From Phaeobacter bryozoorum (lineage in GTDB: Bacteria > Pseudomonadota > Alphaproteobacteria > Rhodobacterales > Rhodobacteraceae), in NCBI RefSeq assembly GCF_041893525.1, contig NZ_CP169068.1: a DNA stretch of 64,000 nucleotides; one strand, given 5' to 3'. Each line of letters starts with the position of its first letter. Position 1 is the first letter of the stretch. The notes beneath the pieces were generated by a model. The model was not told where the DNA came from. It saw nothing but the letters and a program-made list of their open reading frames with translations, and did not search any database. The translations under genes and the position numbers were made by a program. This document shows positions 17,262-25,781 of the stretch, piece after piece.

Positions 17262-18152
17262 GTGGTAACACAGACCATAGCGACGGAGCCTGACCTGCAA
17301 CACCATCGGACACAGTTCGAAACACGTTTTCTTGCGCATCTCGCTGGCCTCGGCCTGAGCGACGCTGCGCCATGTCCGCTGCTGGGCGGTCGCTCCAACC
17401 GGGTCTGGCGGTTGGGCGGTATTGTTGTGAAGCTCTATGGCAGAGGCAATGCCAACCCGCTGTTTGCCAATGATCCCTCACGCGAGCAGGCGGCACTCAG
17501 CGCGCTTTACCGCACTGGCATGGTGCCGTCTCCGCTGGCCGCGGGTCAGTTCGAAGGGCGCGACTGGCTGGCCTATCAACACTCGCCCGGGGTGACCTGG
17601 TCATCCGGTACCACCCATGTGGCAGAACTGCTGGGACGTCTGCACACACAGCCTGTCATTCCAGATCTACCAAACGGCATATCCGGCAGCGCAGAGATTG
17701 CCGCCCAGACCCGCACCATTCTGGGCCATTGTCGCATGGGCAATGACCTGTTGCGAATTGCACCCACGAGACCTGTCGCACCGCTTGGCGTCCCTAGCCT
17801 CATCCACGGGGATCCGGTTCCTGGCAACATAGTGACCTGCGATGGGCAGCTGACATTGATCGACTGGCAATGCCCACAGATCGGGGATCCGGCGGAGGAC
17901 ATCGCGCTATTCCTGTCTCCGGCAATGCAGCAGGTCTATCGCGGTGCACCGTTATCGGCAGTTGAGGAGGCGGCATTCCTGGCGGCCTACCCTGATCCGC
18001 AGGTCGTGGCGCGCTACCTGGAGTTGAAACCTTGGTTCCACTGGCGTATGGTGGCCTATTGCCGGTGGCGCGACGAACGCGACGGTGAGGCGGACAGCCG
18101 CGCCTATCGGCTGGAACGGGCGGCTCTGGACGCGTGCCTCGCAGCCGCCTGA
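17262..18152 (+). CDS. APH-family phosphotransferase (choline/aminoglycoside kinase fold)
   Basis: A 296-residue kinase-fold protein. The catalytic loop is SLIHGDPVPGNIV (about residues 184-196), with the Asp and Asn of the HGDxxxxN motif, followed by the metal-binding LIDWQCPQIGDPAED. An ATP-binding N-lobe with VVKLYGRGN is visible. The substrate cannot be told: relatives phosphorylate choline, sugars or aminoglycosides. It starts with GTG 17262, 29 bases after flgD, and precedes two glycosyltransferases and a sulfotransferase on the same strand, so a sugar or lipid head-group substrate in glycan building is a reasonable guess. Confidence 0.82.
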   Translation: MVTQTIATEPDLQHHRTQFETRFLAHLAGLGLSDAAPCPLLGGRSNRVWRLGGIVVKLYGRGNANPLFANDPSREQAALSALYRTGMVPSPLAAGQFEGRDWLAYQHSPGVTWSSGTTHVAELLGRLHTQPVIPDLPNGISGSAEIAAQTRTILGHCRMGNDLLRIAPTRPVAPLGVPSLIHGDPVPGNIVTCDGQLTLIDWQCPQIGDPAEDIALFLSPAMQQVYRGAPLSAVEEAAFLAAYPDPQVVARYLELKPWFHWRMVAYCRWRDERDGEADSRAYRLERAALDACLAAA

Positions 18153-18300
18153 GGGGCTTTGCGAGAGCCATTTCGCAACAACACCGTCAATCCCAAATTC
18201 ATTGTTTCCAAATAGCTTACATGGCATATTGTGCGGAATGTCGCTGGCGGTGATGCGGTCGAGTTGACGACAGTCCGACACGGCACCTTTGCAACCGGGG

Positions 18301-19323
18301 ATGGAAGCAGTCTTGAGCCTTTGGGAGTCTTATCGCATGCGGCTGCGGCGGAAACGCCGGATCCTGCGTGCCATGCGCAAGTCCCGCGAATTGTCATCGG
18401 TTCAGGATCAGACCGATCAGATCCGGCCCGGTGACATACTGCTGGTGACAACCCTGCGCAATGAACAGATCCGGCTGCCATATTTCCTCGATTACTATCG
18501 CAAACTGGGCGTCAATCATTTCCTCGTCGTAGACAATGGATCGGTCGACGGAACGCGCGAATATCTGCAAGGCCAGCCCGATGTCTCGGTCTGGCACACA
18601 GTGGCCAGTTACAAGCGTGCCGGTTTCGGCATTGATTGGATGAACCATCTGAAACGTCGCTACGCCCATGGTCACTGGGTGCTGGTCGTCGACCCGGATG
18701 AGCTGTTCATCTACCCGTTCTGCGACAGTCGTCCGCTGCGGGCACTGACCGACTGGCTCGACAATTCTGCGATCCGTAGTTTCTCGGCCATGCTGATTGA
18801 CGTCTATCCAAAAGGGAAACTGGATGCCGTTCCCTATCGCGCCGGACAGGATCCGCTCGAAATCGCCAATTGGTTCGACAGCGGCAACTACTCGATCAAG
18901 CGCAATCCGATCTATGGCAACCTGTGGATCCAGGGAGGGCCGCGGGCGCGTGTGTTTTTTGCCGATCAACCAAAGAAAGCACCGGCGCTGAACAAGATCC
19001 CGCTGGTGAAATGGGATCGCCGCTATACCTATGTCAGCTCGACCCATGCCTTGCTGCCACGCGGCCTCAATCAGGTCTATGAAACGGATGGTGGCGAAAA
19101 GGCCAGCGGCGCCTTGCTGCACACAAAATTCCTCCACACGTTTGTGACCAAGGCCGAGGAAGAGATGCTGCGTGAACAGCATTATGCGGGATCGGCCGAA
19201 TACAAAGCCTACGCCAAGGCCGTAGAGGATCAGCCAGAACTCTGGTGCAAGTGGAGCGAGAAATACATCAACTGGCGCCAGCTGGAGATTCTTGGCCTGA
19301 TGTCCAAGGGCAACTGGGCATGA
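18301..19323 (+). CDS. Glycosyltransferase family 2-like protein
   Basis: A 340-residue GT-A fold glycosyltransferase of the Glyco_tranf_2_4 type. Evidence: TLRNEQIRLPYFLDYYRKLG, then FLVVDNGSVDGTREYL near the N-terminus, and the metal-binding VVDPDELFIYP (near residue 130). No signal peptide or membrane segment. ATG 18301 is used; a TTG at 18289 is possible. The TGA overlaps the next gene by ATGA. The donor and acceptor sugars are unknown. Confidence 0.86.
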   Translation: MEAVLSLWESYRMRLRRKRRILRAMRKSRELSSVQDQTDQIRPGDILLVTTLRNEQIRLPYFLDYYRKLGVNHFLVVDNGSVDGTREYLQGQPDVSVWHTVASYKRAGFGIDWMNHLKRRYAHGHWVLVVDPDELFIYPFCDSRPLRALTDWLDNSAIRSFSAMLIDVYPKGKLDAVPYRAGQDPLEIANWFDSGNYSIKRNPIYGNLWIQGGPRARVFFADQPKKAPALNKIPLVKWDRRYTYVSSTHALLPRGLNQVYETDGGEKASGALLHTKFLHTFVTKAEEEMLREQHYAGSAEYKAYAKAVEDQPELWCKWSEKYINWRQLEILGLMSKGNWA

Positions 19324-21020
19324 GCACGGTTGGCATCGTCTTGCTGGTCCATACGGCACTGGACCGGGCCGAACAGGTCGCGCGCCATTGGGTCGCAGGC
19401 GGGTGCCCCGTTGTTCTGCACGTTGATAAGAAGGTCCCTCAGGCAACATTTTCTGCCTTCAAGGCCGCATTTGCAGGTGATCCAATGGTGCGGTTCTCGC
19501 GGCGGCATCGCTGCGAATGGGGGACCTGGGGCATCGTTGCAGCCTCTCAATCCGCATCCGGGCTGATGCTGGCAAAATATCCCTCGGTGCGGCATGTGTT
19601 TCTTGCTTCCGGGTCCTGCCTGCCGCTGCGCCCGGTGTCTGACCTGGTGGACTATCTTGCCGCCCGGCCCCGCACCGACTTCATCGAAAGCGCGACCACT
19701 GCCGATGTGCCATGGATTGTCGGCGGGCTAGATGTGGAACGGTTCACGCTGCGCTTTCCCTTCTCGTGGAAGAAACGCCGATACCTTTTTGACAAATATG
19801 TCTCGCTTCAGCGCAAGCTGGGCATCAAGCGCAGGATCCCCGACGGGCTGGTGCCTCATATGGGCAGTCAGTGGTGGTGCCTGACGCGGCAGACACTCTC
19901 GGCAATTCTGGAAGACCCAGACCGGCCGCGCTACGACCGGTATTTTCGCAAGGTCTGGATCCCGGATGAGAGCTATTACCAAACCCTCGTTCGGCTCTAT
20001 TCCAGCAATATCGAAAGCCGGTCACTGACCCTGTCCAAGTTCGATTTTCAGGGCAAGCCGCATAATTTCTACGACGACCATCTGCAACTGCTGCGCCGGT
20101 CCGACTGCTTTGTCGCGCGGAAAATCTGGCCTCATGCGGATCGGCTCTATTCGACGTTTCTGGGCGATCAGCCGGATCTGATGAAAACCTCGGAACCCAA
20201 TCCGGGCAAGATAGACCGGATTTTCTCCAAGGCGGTTGAGCGGCGCACCCGCGGTCGTCCCGGCCTTTATATGCAAAGCCGCCTTCCGGCCAACGGGCTG
20301 GAGAATGGCATCACCTGCAACCCCTACTCGATGTTTCAGGGTTTTACAGAGCTGTTCGAGAATTTTGAGGAGTGGTTGACCCAGGTCACCGGCGCAAAGG
20401 TTCATGGGCATCTTTTTGCCCCCGAGCGGGTGGAATTTGCTGACTGCCAGACGCTGATGAACGGCGGTCTGAGCGACAGTGCCAAGCTACGGGATTATCA
20501 TCCCAAGGGGTTTCTGACCAATCTGATCTGGAACACCCGTGGTGAACGGCAATGTTTCCAGTTTGGACCGCAGGACAATCAGAGTATCAATTGGCTGGTA
20601 GCGCGCGACCCCAATGCACAGGTTTCGGTGATTTCCGGTGCCTGGGCGGTGCCCCTGTTCCGGTCCAACAGGAATTTCTCCGACCTGCGACGTGAAGCGG
20701 CACGATTGCAGCAGATCGAGGCAAAACATATCGAAATTCTCCGCTCCAAATACGTAAAGGCGCGTGTGCGGATCTGGTCGATGGCCGAATTTGTCGAATC
20801 TCCGATGGAGCCCCTACAGACCATTCTGGATGAATTCGGAGCACAGGCGCAGCGCCATCTGACGACGGCGCCAAGGATGGTGGATCTGGCGGGATTTGGT
20901 CAGTTTCTGCAAAATCTAAAGAACCAGGGGATGCACCCTTATCTGATGGGCGATTTCCCGGCGGAACAGGGGCCGTTGAACATGCCGAAGACGCCGCGCA
21001 AACCCTATTTGGTGCAATAG
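19320..21020 (+). CDS. Core-2/I-branching-type glycosyltransferase (GT14) with C-terminal extra domain
   Basis: A 566-residue protein beginning MSTVGIVLLVHTALDRAEQV, typical of bacterial GT14 enzymes related to beta-1,6-N-acetylglucosaminyltransferases. Conserved points: FLASGSCLPLRP (about residues 95-106), HMGSQWWCLTR, and the catalytic region WIPDESYYQTL. The branch domain covers about residues 1-290; the remaining 270 or so residues form a second domain common to roseobacter homologues (DUF5928 type) whose role is unknown. A longer frame opens upstream, but the ATGA overlap at 19320 with the family-like N-terminus decides the start. Confidence 0.85.
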   Translation: MSTVGIVLLVHTALDRAEQVARHWVAGGCPVVLHVDKKVPQATFSAFKAAFAGDPMVRFSRRHRCEWGTWGIVAASQSASGLMLAKYPSVRHVFLASGSCLPLRPVSDLVDYLAARPRTDFIESATTADVPWIVGGLDVERFTLRFPFSWKKRRYLFDKYVSLQRKLGIKRRIPDGLVPHMGSQWWCLTRQTLSAILEDPDRPRYDRYFRKVWIPDESYYQTLVRLYSSNIESRSLTLSKFDFQGKPHNFYDDHLQLLRRSDCFVARKIWPHADRLYSTFLGDQPDLMKTSEPNPGKIDRIFSKAVERRTRGRPGLYMQSRLPANGLENGITCNPYSMFQGFTELFENFEEWLTQVTGAKVHGHLFAPERVEFADCQTLMNGGLSDSAKLRDYHPKGFLTNLIWNTRGERQCFQFGPQDNQSINWLVARDPNAQVSVISGAWAVPLFRSNRNFSDLRREAARLQQIEAKHIEILRSKYVKARVRIWSMAEFVESPMEPLQTILDEFGAQAQRHLTTAPRMVDLAGFGQFLQNLKNQGMHPYLMGDFPAEQGPLNMPKTPRKPYLVQ

Positions 21021-21026
21021 CGAACC

Positions 21027-22457
21027 ATGACCCAAGACTTTGACTACTTTGTTGTGTTTGCGGAGATGCGGACCGGGTCCAATTTTCTCGAAGCCAATCT
21101 GAACGCTCTTGAGGGCGTCACCTGTCACGGCGAGGCCTTTAACCCCTATTTTATCAGCTATCCCAACCGCGAGGCGACGCTGGGCTGGACACAAGCACAG
21201 CGCGACAGTGACGTTCTGGGATTTCTGTCGCAGATCCGCGACGCCGAGGGCGCGTTGAACGGTTTTCGCTACTTCCACGACCATGACCCGCGCATTCTGG
21301 ACGCGCTGCTTGACGATCCACGTTGTGCCAAAATCATCCTGACTCGGAACCCGGCAGACAGCTATGTCTCGCATAAGATCGCGCGCAGCACCGGCCAGTG
21401 GAAATTGACAAACGTGAAACGCCGCAAGGACGGGCTGGCGACGGTCGATGCGGAGGAATTTGCCCATCACGTTGCCGAGCTGCAGGGTTTTCAGCTTACA
21501 TTGCTGAACCGGCTGCAAAGGTCTGGCCAGACAGCCTTTTATCTGGCCTATGAGGATCTTCAGGATCTGGAGGTGATCAACGGACTGGCAAAGTGGCTGG
21601 GTGTCGATGCCCGGCTGGCGCAGCTTGACGATAGTCTCAAACCGCAAAACCCCGCTGCGCTGGAAGAGAAGGTCGCCAATCCTTCGGAGCTTGACCGTGC
21701 GATGGCGCGGCTGGATCGTTTCAACCTCTCTCGGACCCCGAATTTCGAACCTCGGCGCGGCCCGGCAGTGCCTGATTACATCGCGGGGCAGCAGCTGCCG
21801 CTATTGTATCTGCCGATCAGCGGTGGTCCGACGGATGTCATACGCAGCTGGATGGCCGGGCAGGAACCAGACGGCGATGGCGCCTTGATTGAGGGGATGA
21901 ACCAAAAACAGCTGCGGCAATGGAAGCGCGGCCATCCCGGGTTCCGCAGCCTCACCGTTCTGCGTCATCCGGCGGCCCGGCTTCATCATGTCTTTTGCAC
22001 GCGCATTCTCGGGTCAGAGACAGGAACATTGCGCCAGATCCGTAATCTGCTGCGCAAACAGTTCAAGGTTCCGCTGCCCAAGGACCCTGCACATGGGTCC
22101 TATACCCGCGAACAGCATCGAACGGCTTTTGCAAGTTTTGTCGAGGTGATTGGTGCCAATCTTTCAGGGCAGACCGGGTTTCGCACCGATGCCTGCTGGG
22201 CCACTCAGGCGCAGACAATTGCGGGGTTTTCAGCTGTTCAATCGCCAGATCTGATCCTACGCGAAGAGGATCTGGCCACGACTTTGCCTGATCTTGCCCG
22301 GTGGCTTGGCCAATCCAAAGCCAGCTCCCCGGACGCACCCGGGGTCGACCAGCCGTATAGTCTTCAGGATATTTATGACGACACGCTGGAGGCGCAGATC
22401 GCAACTGTCTACCAGCGCGATTACATATTGTTCGGATTTGACGCCTGGGCGCGCTGA
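21027..22457 (+). CDS. Sulfotransferase, NodH/Stf0-like, with two sulfotransferase-like halves
   Basis: A 476-residue protein. The first half (residues 1-250) has the PAPS 5'-phosphosulfate loop FAEMRTGSNFLEANLNALEG at about residues 10-29 and the 3'-phosphate motif KIILTRNPADSYVSHKIARS at about 102-121, as in NodH and Stf0 enzymes. The second half has a weaker copy of the 3' motif (LTVLRHPAARLHHVF, about 313-327) after YLPISGGPTDVIRSWMAG, but lacks an obvious first loop. It would transfer sulfate from PAPS to a carbohydrate hydroxyl, plausibly the glycan made by the two upstream glycosyltransferases. It starts 6 bases after the GT14 gene. Confidence 0.85.
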   Translation: MTQDFDYFVVFAEMRTGSNFLEANLNALEGVTCHGEAFNPYFISYPNREATLGWTQAQRDSDVLGFLSQIRDAEGALNGFRYFHDHDPRILDALLDDPRCAKIILTRNPADSYVSHKIARSTGQWKLTNVKRRKDGLATVDAEEFAHHVAELQGFQLTLLNRLQRSGQTAFYLAYEDLQDLEVINGLAKWLGVDARLAQLDDSLKPQNPAALEEKVANPSELDRAMARLDRFNLSRTPNFEPRRGPAVPDYIAGQQLPLLYLPISGGPTDVIRSWMAGQEPDGDGALIEGMNQKQLRQWKRGHPGFRSLTVLRHPAARLHHVFCTRILGSETGTLRQIRNLLRKQFKVPLPKDPAHGSYTREQHRTAFASFVEVIGANLSGQTGFRTDACWATQAQTIAGFSAVQSPDLILREEDLATTLPDLARWLGQSKASSPDAPGVDQPYSLQDIYDDTLEAQIATVYQRDYILFGFDAWAR

Positions 22458-22482
22458 CATGCCCGCCCGCCCGTGTGCTACG

Positions 22483-22947
22483 TCAGGCCGCCTGAACCGA
22501 CTGATCCTCGGTCAGGATGGTATGAAGCGTCGCCGGGTCAGGGTTGGCCCGCAGCTTGGTGCAAAAGCTCTGTTCACGAAGCGTGCGCGATACCAGTGCC
22601 AGCGCTTTGAGATGTTCAACGCCGGCATCCTCCGGTGCAAAGAGCGCGAAGGCGATATCAATCGGCTGGCGATCCACCGCACCAAATTCCAGCGGTGTCT
22701 CCAGCAGCAGGAATACACTGACAACCTTGTCCAGACCATCAAGGCGCGCGTGTGGCAGGGCAACACCGTGCCCCACACCGGTGGGGCCAAGGCTTTCGCG
22801 ATCCAGCAAAGCCTCGACCGTTGGTTGCGCCGGGAGCCCGTAGGCGAGTTGAGCAACATCTGCAATTTCTTGAAACAGACGCTTCTTGCTGGATGCAGCG
22901 CCAAAGACACGTACGGCCTCAGGCTTCAGGATGTTAGAGATCTGCAT
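22483..22947 (-). CDS. ptsN: Nitrogen-regulatory PTS protein EIIA-Ntr
   Basis: Phosphoacceptor of the nitrogen PTS, regulating nitrogen, potassium and envelope functions. The 154-residue PTS EIIA type-2 domain has the phosphorylated His in GHGVALPHARL (His66). It closes the rnd-kdsD-lptCAB-hpf-ptsN unit, 43 bases after the end of hpf, and is convergent with the sulfotransferase gene. Confidence 0.95.
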   Translation of the reverse strand: MQISNILKPEAVRVFGAASSKKRLFQEIADVAQLAYGLPAQPTVEALLDRESLGPTGVGHGVALPHARLDGLDKVVSVFLLLETPLEFGAVDRQPIDIAFALFAPEDAGVEHLKALALVSRTLREQSFCTKLRANPDPATLHTILTEDQSVQAA

Positions 22948-22990
22948 ACTTCAATAGCTCCGCTCAACTCACGTAAAACGCCGTGACAGG

Positions 22991-23553
22991 TTACGGATCG
23001 ATCCACCCGATATTCCCGTCTTCACGACGATAGACGACGTTCAGGCCGTCCTTGCCTTCTTTGCGAAACACCAGAACCGGGGCGCCTGCCAGTTCCATTT
23101 GCATCACGGCCTCACCAACCGAAAGGGATGGAATTTGTGTTTCCATCTCGGCGACGATGATAGGCTGCAATGATTCTGGTTCAACTCGGTGCCGGCGTCT
23201 TCAGAGGCGAGGATATAAGAGCTTGCGCCGAAGAGTTCAACCGGCTCGCTCCGATCACGGTGATGGTCCTTCAGCCGACGCTTGTAGCGACGCAGCTGCT
23301 TCTCCATCTTTTCGCAGCAATCCTCAAATGCGGCATAGATTTCAGTGGCATGCGCTTTTGCTTGCGCGGTCAGACCAGTGGACAGGTGCACGGTCGTTTC
23401 ACAAACATATTCATGCGCAGACCGCGAGAAGACGACATTGGCGTCCGTCGGGCGTTCAGCATATTTCGCGACCGCCACGCCAAGCTCCGATTGCACATGG
23501 GACTGCAACGCTTCGCCAATGTCGATCTGTTTTCCGCTGATTTGGTAACGCAT
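22991..23553 (-). pseudogene. hpf: Ribosome hibernation factor HPF (long form) with frameshift
   Basis: Long-form hibernation promoting factor, which dimerises 70S ribosomes in stationary phase. ATG 23553 gives the normal S30AE N-terminal domain (MRYQISGKQIDIGEALQSHV). Near 23184-23187 the frame shifts: as written, translation runs into SSPRWKHKFHPF and stops at 23104. Reading one base earlier restores VEPESLQPIIVAEMETQIPS and the dimerisation domain VGEAVMQMELAGAPVLVF, ending DGNIGWIDP at TAA 22991. A one-base loss explains it (for example one G of a GAGG). The truncated product would lack a usable dimerisation domain. Either a real mutation or a sequencing indel. Confidence 0.88.
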
Positions 23554-23901
23554 GTGATCTCCTTCACAAATAGACCCTCAAAACCCAACTCGGGCCAAGC
23601 CCGGCTGCTCTCGCTTCAGTTCTGAAAGTGGGATTTAGGCAAAACAGTCGATTGCATTCGTCTGGGCCTTGTTAACAAGGCTGGAGCGAGGACAGCATCG
23701 GACTGCGGGTTTGCCATGAGTCAATTCGATGACAACCAGGCGAGAGAGTCAATGCAAATCGGCGTCAAACGGTTACCCATTTATGAGTAGGCGGCGGGTT
23801 TCCACCTGTTCTCAAATGGTTGACGACGCGCTGCTGTCAACGGCGTGCGGCAAGGCGCAGACCGGGCATGTCACTGTGCAGCTGGACCGTGTCCGTAGGG
23901 A
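23554..23901. other. 348-base gap upstream of hpf
   Basis: No credible gene on either strand; the short frames have no motif. The stretch should hold the hpf promoter. An AAGGAG ribosome-binding site precedes the hpf ATG. A perfect 16-bp palindrome with centre GTTAAC lies at 23666-23681, about 115 bases upstream of hpf. Confidence 0.6.
23666..23681. promoter_or_regulatory. 16-bp perfect palindrome, possible operator
   Basis: The sequence GCCTTGTTAACAAGGC reads the same on both strands. It stands alone in the gap between lptB and hpf, which makes a dimeric regulator site possible; no T run follows, so it is not a terminator. The binding protein is unknown. Confidence 0.4.
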
Positions 23902-24660
23902 TCAAGAGATCCGAAAATTGTCCCCGAGATAGACGCGGCGCACATTTTCGTTTTCGACCACTTCGGACGGTGTGCCGGACATCAGCACCTTGCCATCATG
24001 CAGGATATAGGCGCGGTCCACGATCTCCAGTGTTTCGCGGACATTGTGGTCGGTGATCAGCACGCCGATACCGCGTTTTTTCAGATCACCAACCAGATGG
24101 CGAATATCCCCGACCGAGATCGGGTCGACCCCGGCAAAAGGTTCATCAAGAAGCAGATATTTCGGATCCGCAGCCAGACAGCGGGCGATTTCGACGCGGC
24201 GACGCTCACCACCAGACAGCGCCAGCGCCGGCGCCCGGCGCAGATGCTCAATCGAGAAGTCAGACAGCAGTTCTTCCAGACGCTCGCGGCGTTTGTGGGC
24301 GTGTTTCACCGCAATATCGAGCACGGAGGAGATATTATCTTCCACCGACAGGCCGCGAAAGATCGACATTTCCTGCGGCAGGTAGCCAATGCCCATGCGC
24401 GCGCGACGGTACATCGGCAGCGTGGTTGCATTCTGCCCATCGATGGTAACCGAGCCAGCCTCAGGGAATACCAGACCAGCAATCGCGTAGAAGCTGGTGG
24501 TTTTACCTGAGCCGTTCGGCCCAAGCAGTGCAACGACCTCGCCCCGGTCCAATGACATGGAGACGTCGCGGATGACGACCTTCTTGCTGTAGGATTTACG
24601 CAGCTTTTCGATGCGCAGACCTGAGCTGCCGTCGGTGACTGTCAATGCGGGCGCGGCCAT
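23902..24660 (-). CDS. lptB: LPS export ABC transporter ATPase LptB
   Basis: ATPase that powers lipopolysaccharide extraction from the inner membrane with LptFG. The 252-residue protein has Walker A GPNGSGKT (about residues 48-55), signature ALSGGERRRVEIAR, Walker B KYLLLDEPFAGVDP and the switch His in LITDHNVRET. Start overlaps the lptA stop. Confidence 0.96.
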   Translation of the reverse strand: MAAPALTVTDGSSGLRIEKLRKSYSKKVVIRDVSMSLDRGEVVALLGPNGSGKTTSFYAIAGLVFPEAGSVTIDGQNATTLPMYRRARMGIGYLPQEMSIFRGLSVEDNISSVLDIAVKHAHKRRERLEELLSDFSIEHLRRAPALALSGGERRRVEIARCLAADPKYLLLDEPFAGVDPISVGDIRHLVGDLKKRGIGVLITDHNVRETLEIVDRAYILHDGKVLMSGTPSEVVENENVRRVYLGDNFRIS

Positions 24661-25160
24661 CAGTCGCCGCCGCCATTCAGAATGGTTTTCACCCGGCCAG
24701 ACAGGCTGGCGGTGCCAGTAGTCAGATTCACAACAAGGCGATTGGACGTCAGCGTCCCGGTGGACTGACTGAGCAAGACATTGCCCGTCATCACCACGGT
24801 TCCGGAGTCGATGGTGTATTCGGCTCTCTCCGCCTCTGCCGCGTCGGGACCGTTTACAAGGATGACATTGCCGGTGGCTTCCAGCCGGTCGACGCCTGTT
24901 TTGCCAGTTTCGTCCTGCTTGTAGATCACCAGAACGTTGTCGGCCGACAATCGCATAACACCCTGAACGATCACAACGTCGCCGACAAACCGAGCTGACC
25001 CGTCAGCCTGATTCACGTCCAATGTCTCTGCGGTGACTTCCACCGGTTGCGACGGATCAGCCTTGATCGAGCCGAATGCGATGGACGCGGACTGCGCCGA
25101 CACCCCCGTTGAGAACAGGGCGACCGGCAGGCAGAACATCAATACACGCAGATACAACAC
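24660..25160 (-). CDS. lptA: LPS transport periplasmic protein LptA
   Basis: Periplasmic bridge protein for LPS, 166 residues: signal peptide (about 1-22, ending GVSAQ) followed by an OstA-like beta-jellyroll with VTAETLDVNQADGSARFVGD. A GTG at 25160, 3 bases after the lptC stop, is the likely start; an internal ATG seven codons in would leave a shorter signal. It lies between lptC and lptB as usual. Confidence 0.92.
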   Translation of the reverse strand: MLYLRVLMFCLPVALFSTGVSAQSASIAFGSIKADPSQPVEVTAETLDVNQADGSARFVGDVVIVQGVMRLSADNVLVIYKQDETGKTGVDRLEATGNVILVNGPDAAEAERAEYTIDSGTVVMTGNVLLSQSTGTLTSNRLVVNLTTGTASLSGRVKTILNGGGD

Positions 25161-25163
25161 AGG

Positions 25164-25763
25164 TTATCTTTCTGATTGTTGCGGGTCATATAGCAGCTTG
25201 ACCCCTTTGTTGAAAACCATATGTACCGGCCCGCCCTCGGTTTTTGTGTCGATCTGCATGGCACCTGCGGTCAGATCGCCCATCGCACCACTGGCCTGAA
25301 CGGGTCCTGGGCTGTCCGCCTGCACACCATTGAGAGCGGCGTTTAATTCCTGCGTGATGACCCGCAAACCGTCGCTCGACAGGATTTCAACATCGCCGCG
25401 AAAGTTTGCCATATTCTTATCCGGGCGCAAGGCGCCTGTGTCCGAACTCAGCAGGAAGCGGCCGCCACTGGTCATCCTGATCTCGGCTTCGAGGTTCACC
25501 GCGGTTGCTGGCGCGTCTGGGCCACCCGGGCGAGCCAGGGCGGCGGTTACCATGATTTCATCACCCTGCGCGGTGGTTCCCGAAAAGAACGGCGCGGTGA
25601 TCTGCTGTCCGCGGGTGCGATCCTTAAGATCTTCTTGGGCGAAGGGGATCACCGCATCTGTTTCGACGCCGCGCGAAATCAGGAACATGGTCGACATCAG
25701 CGCCAGGGCCATCAGCGGCAGCAAGACCTTCAGATAGGCCACAAGGCGGGAATAGCCATCCAT
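25164..25763 (-). CDS. lptC: LPS export membrane protein LptC
   Basis: Bitopic membrane protein linking the LptBFG transporter to LptA. It has 199 residues with one N-terminal membrane segment (about 12-30, VLLPLMALALMSTMFLISRG) and a periplasmic LptC domain. Position between kdsD and lptA supports the call. Confidence 0.9.
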   Translation of the reverse strand: MDGYSRLVAYLKVLLPLMALALMSTMFLISRGVETDAVIPFAQEDLKDRTRGQQITAPFFSGTTAQGDEIMVTAALARPGGPDAPATAVNLEAEIRMTSGGRFLLSSDTGALRPDKNMANFRGDVEILSSDGLRVITQELNAALNGVQADSPGPVQASGAMGDLTAGAMQIDTKTEGGPVHMVFNKGVKLLYDPQQSER

Positions 25764-25781
25764 GGTTCGCCGCCCCCCCCC

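Noticed and set aside
17262..18152. Calling the APH-fold gene an antibiotic-resistance kinase
   Set aside because: The fold is shared by many sugar and choline kinases, and the neighbours are glycan genes; nothing points to an aminoglycoside substrate.
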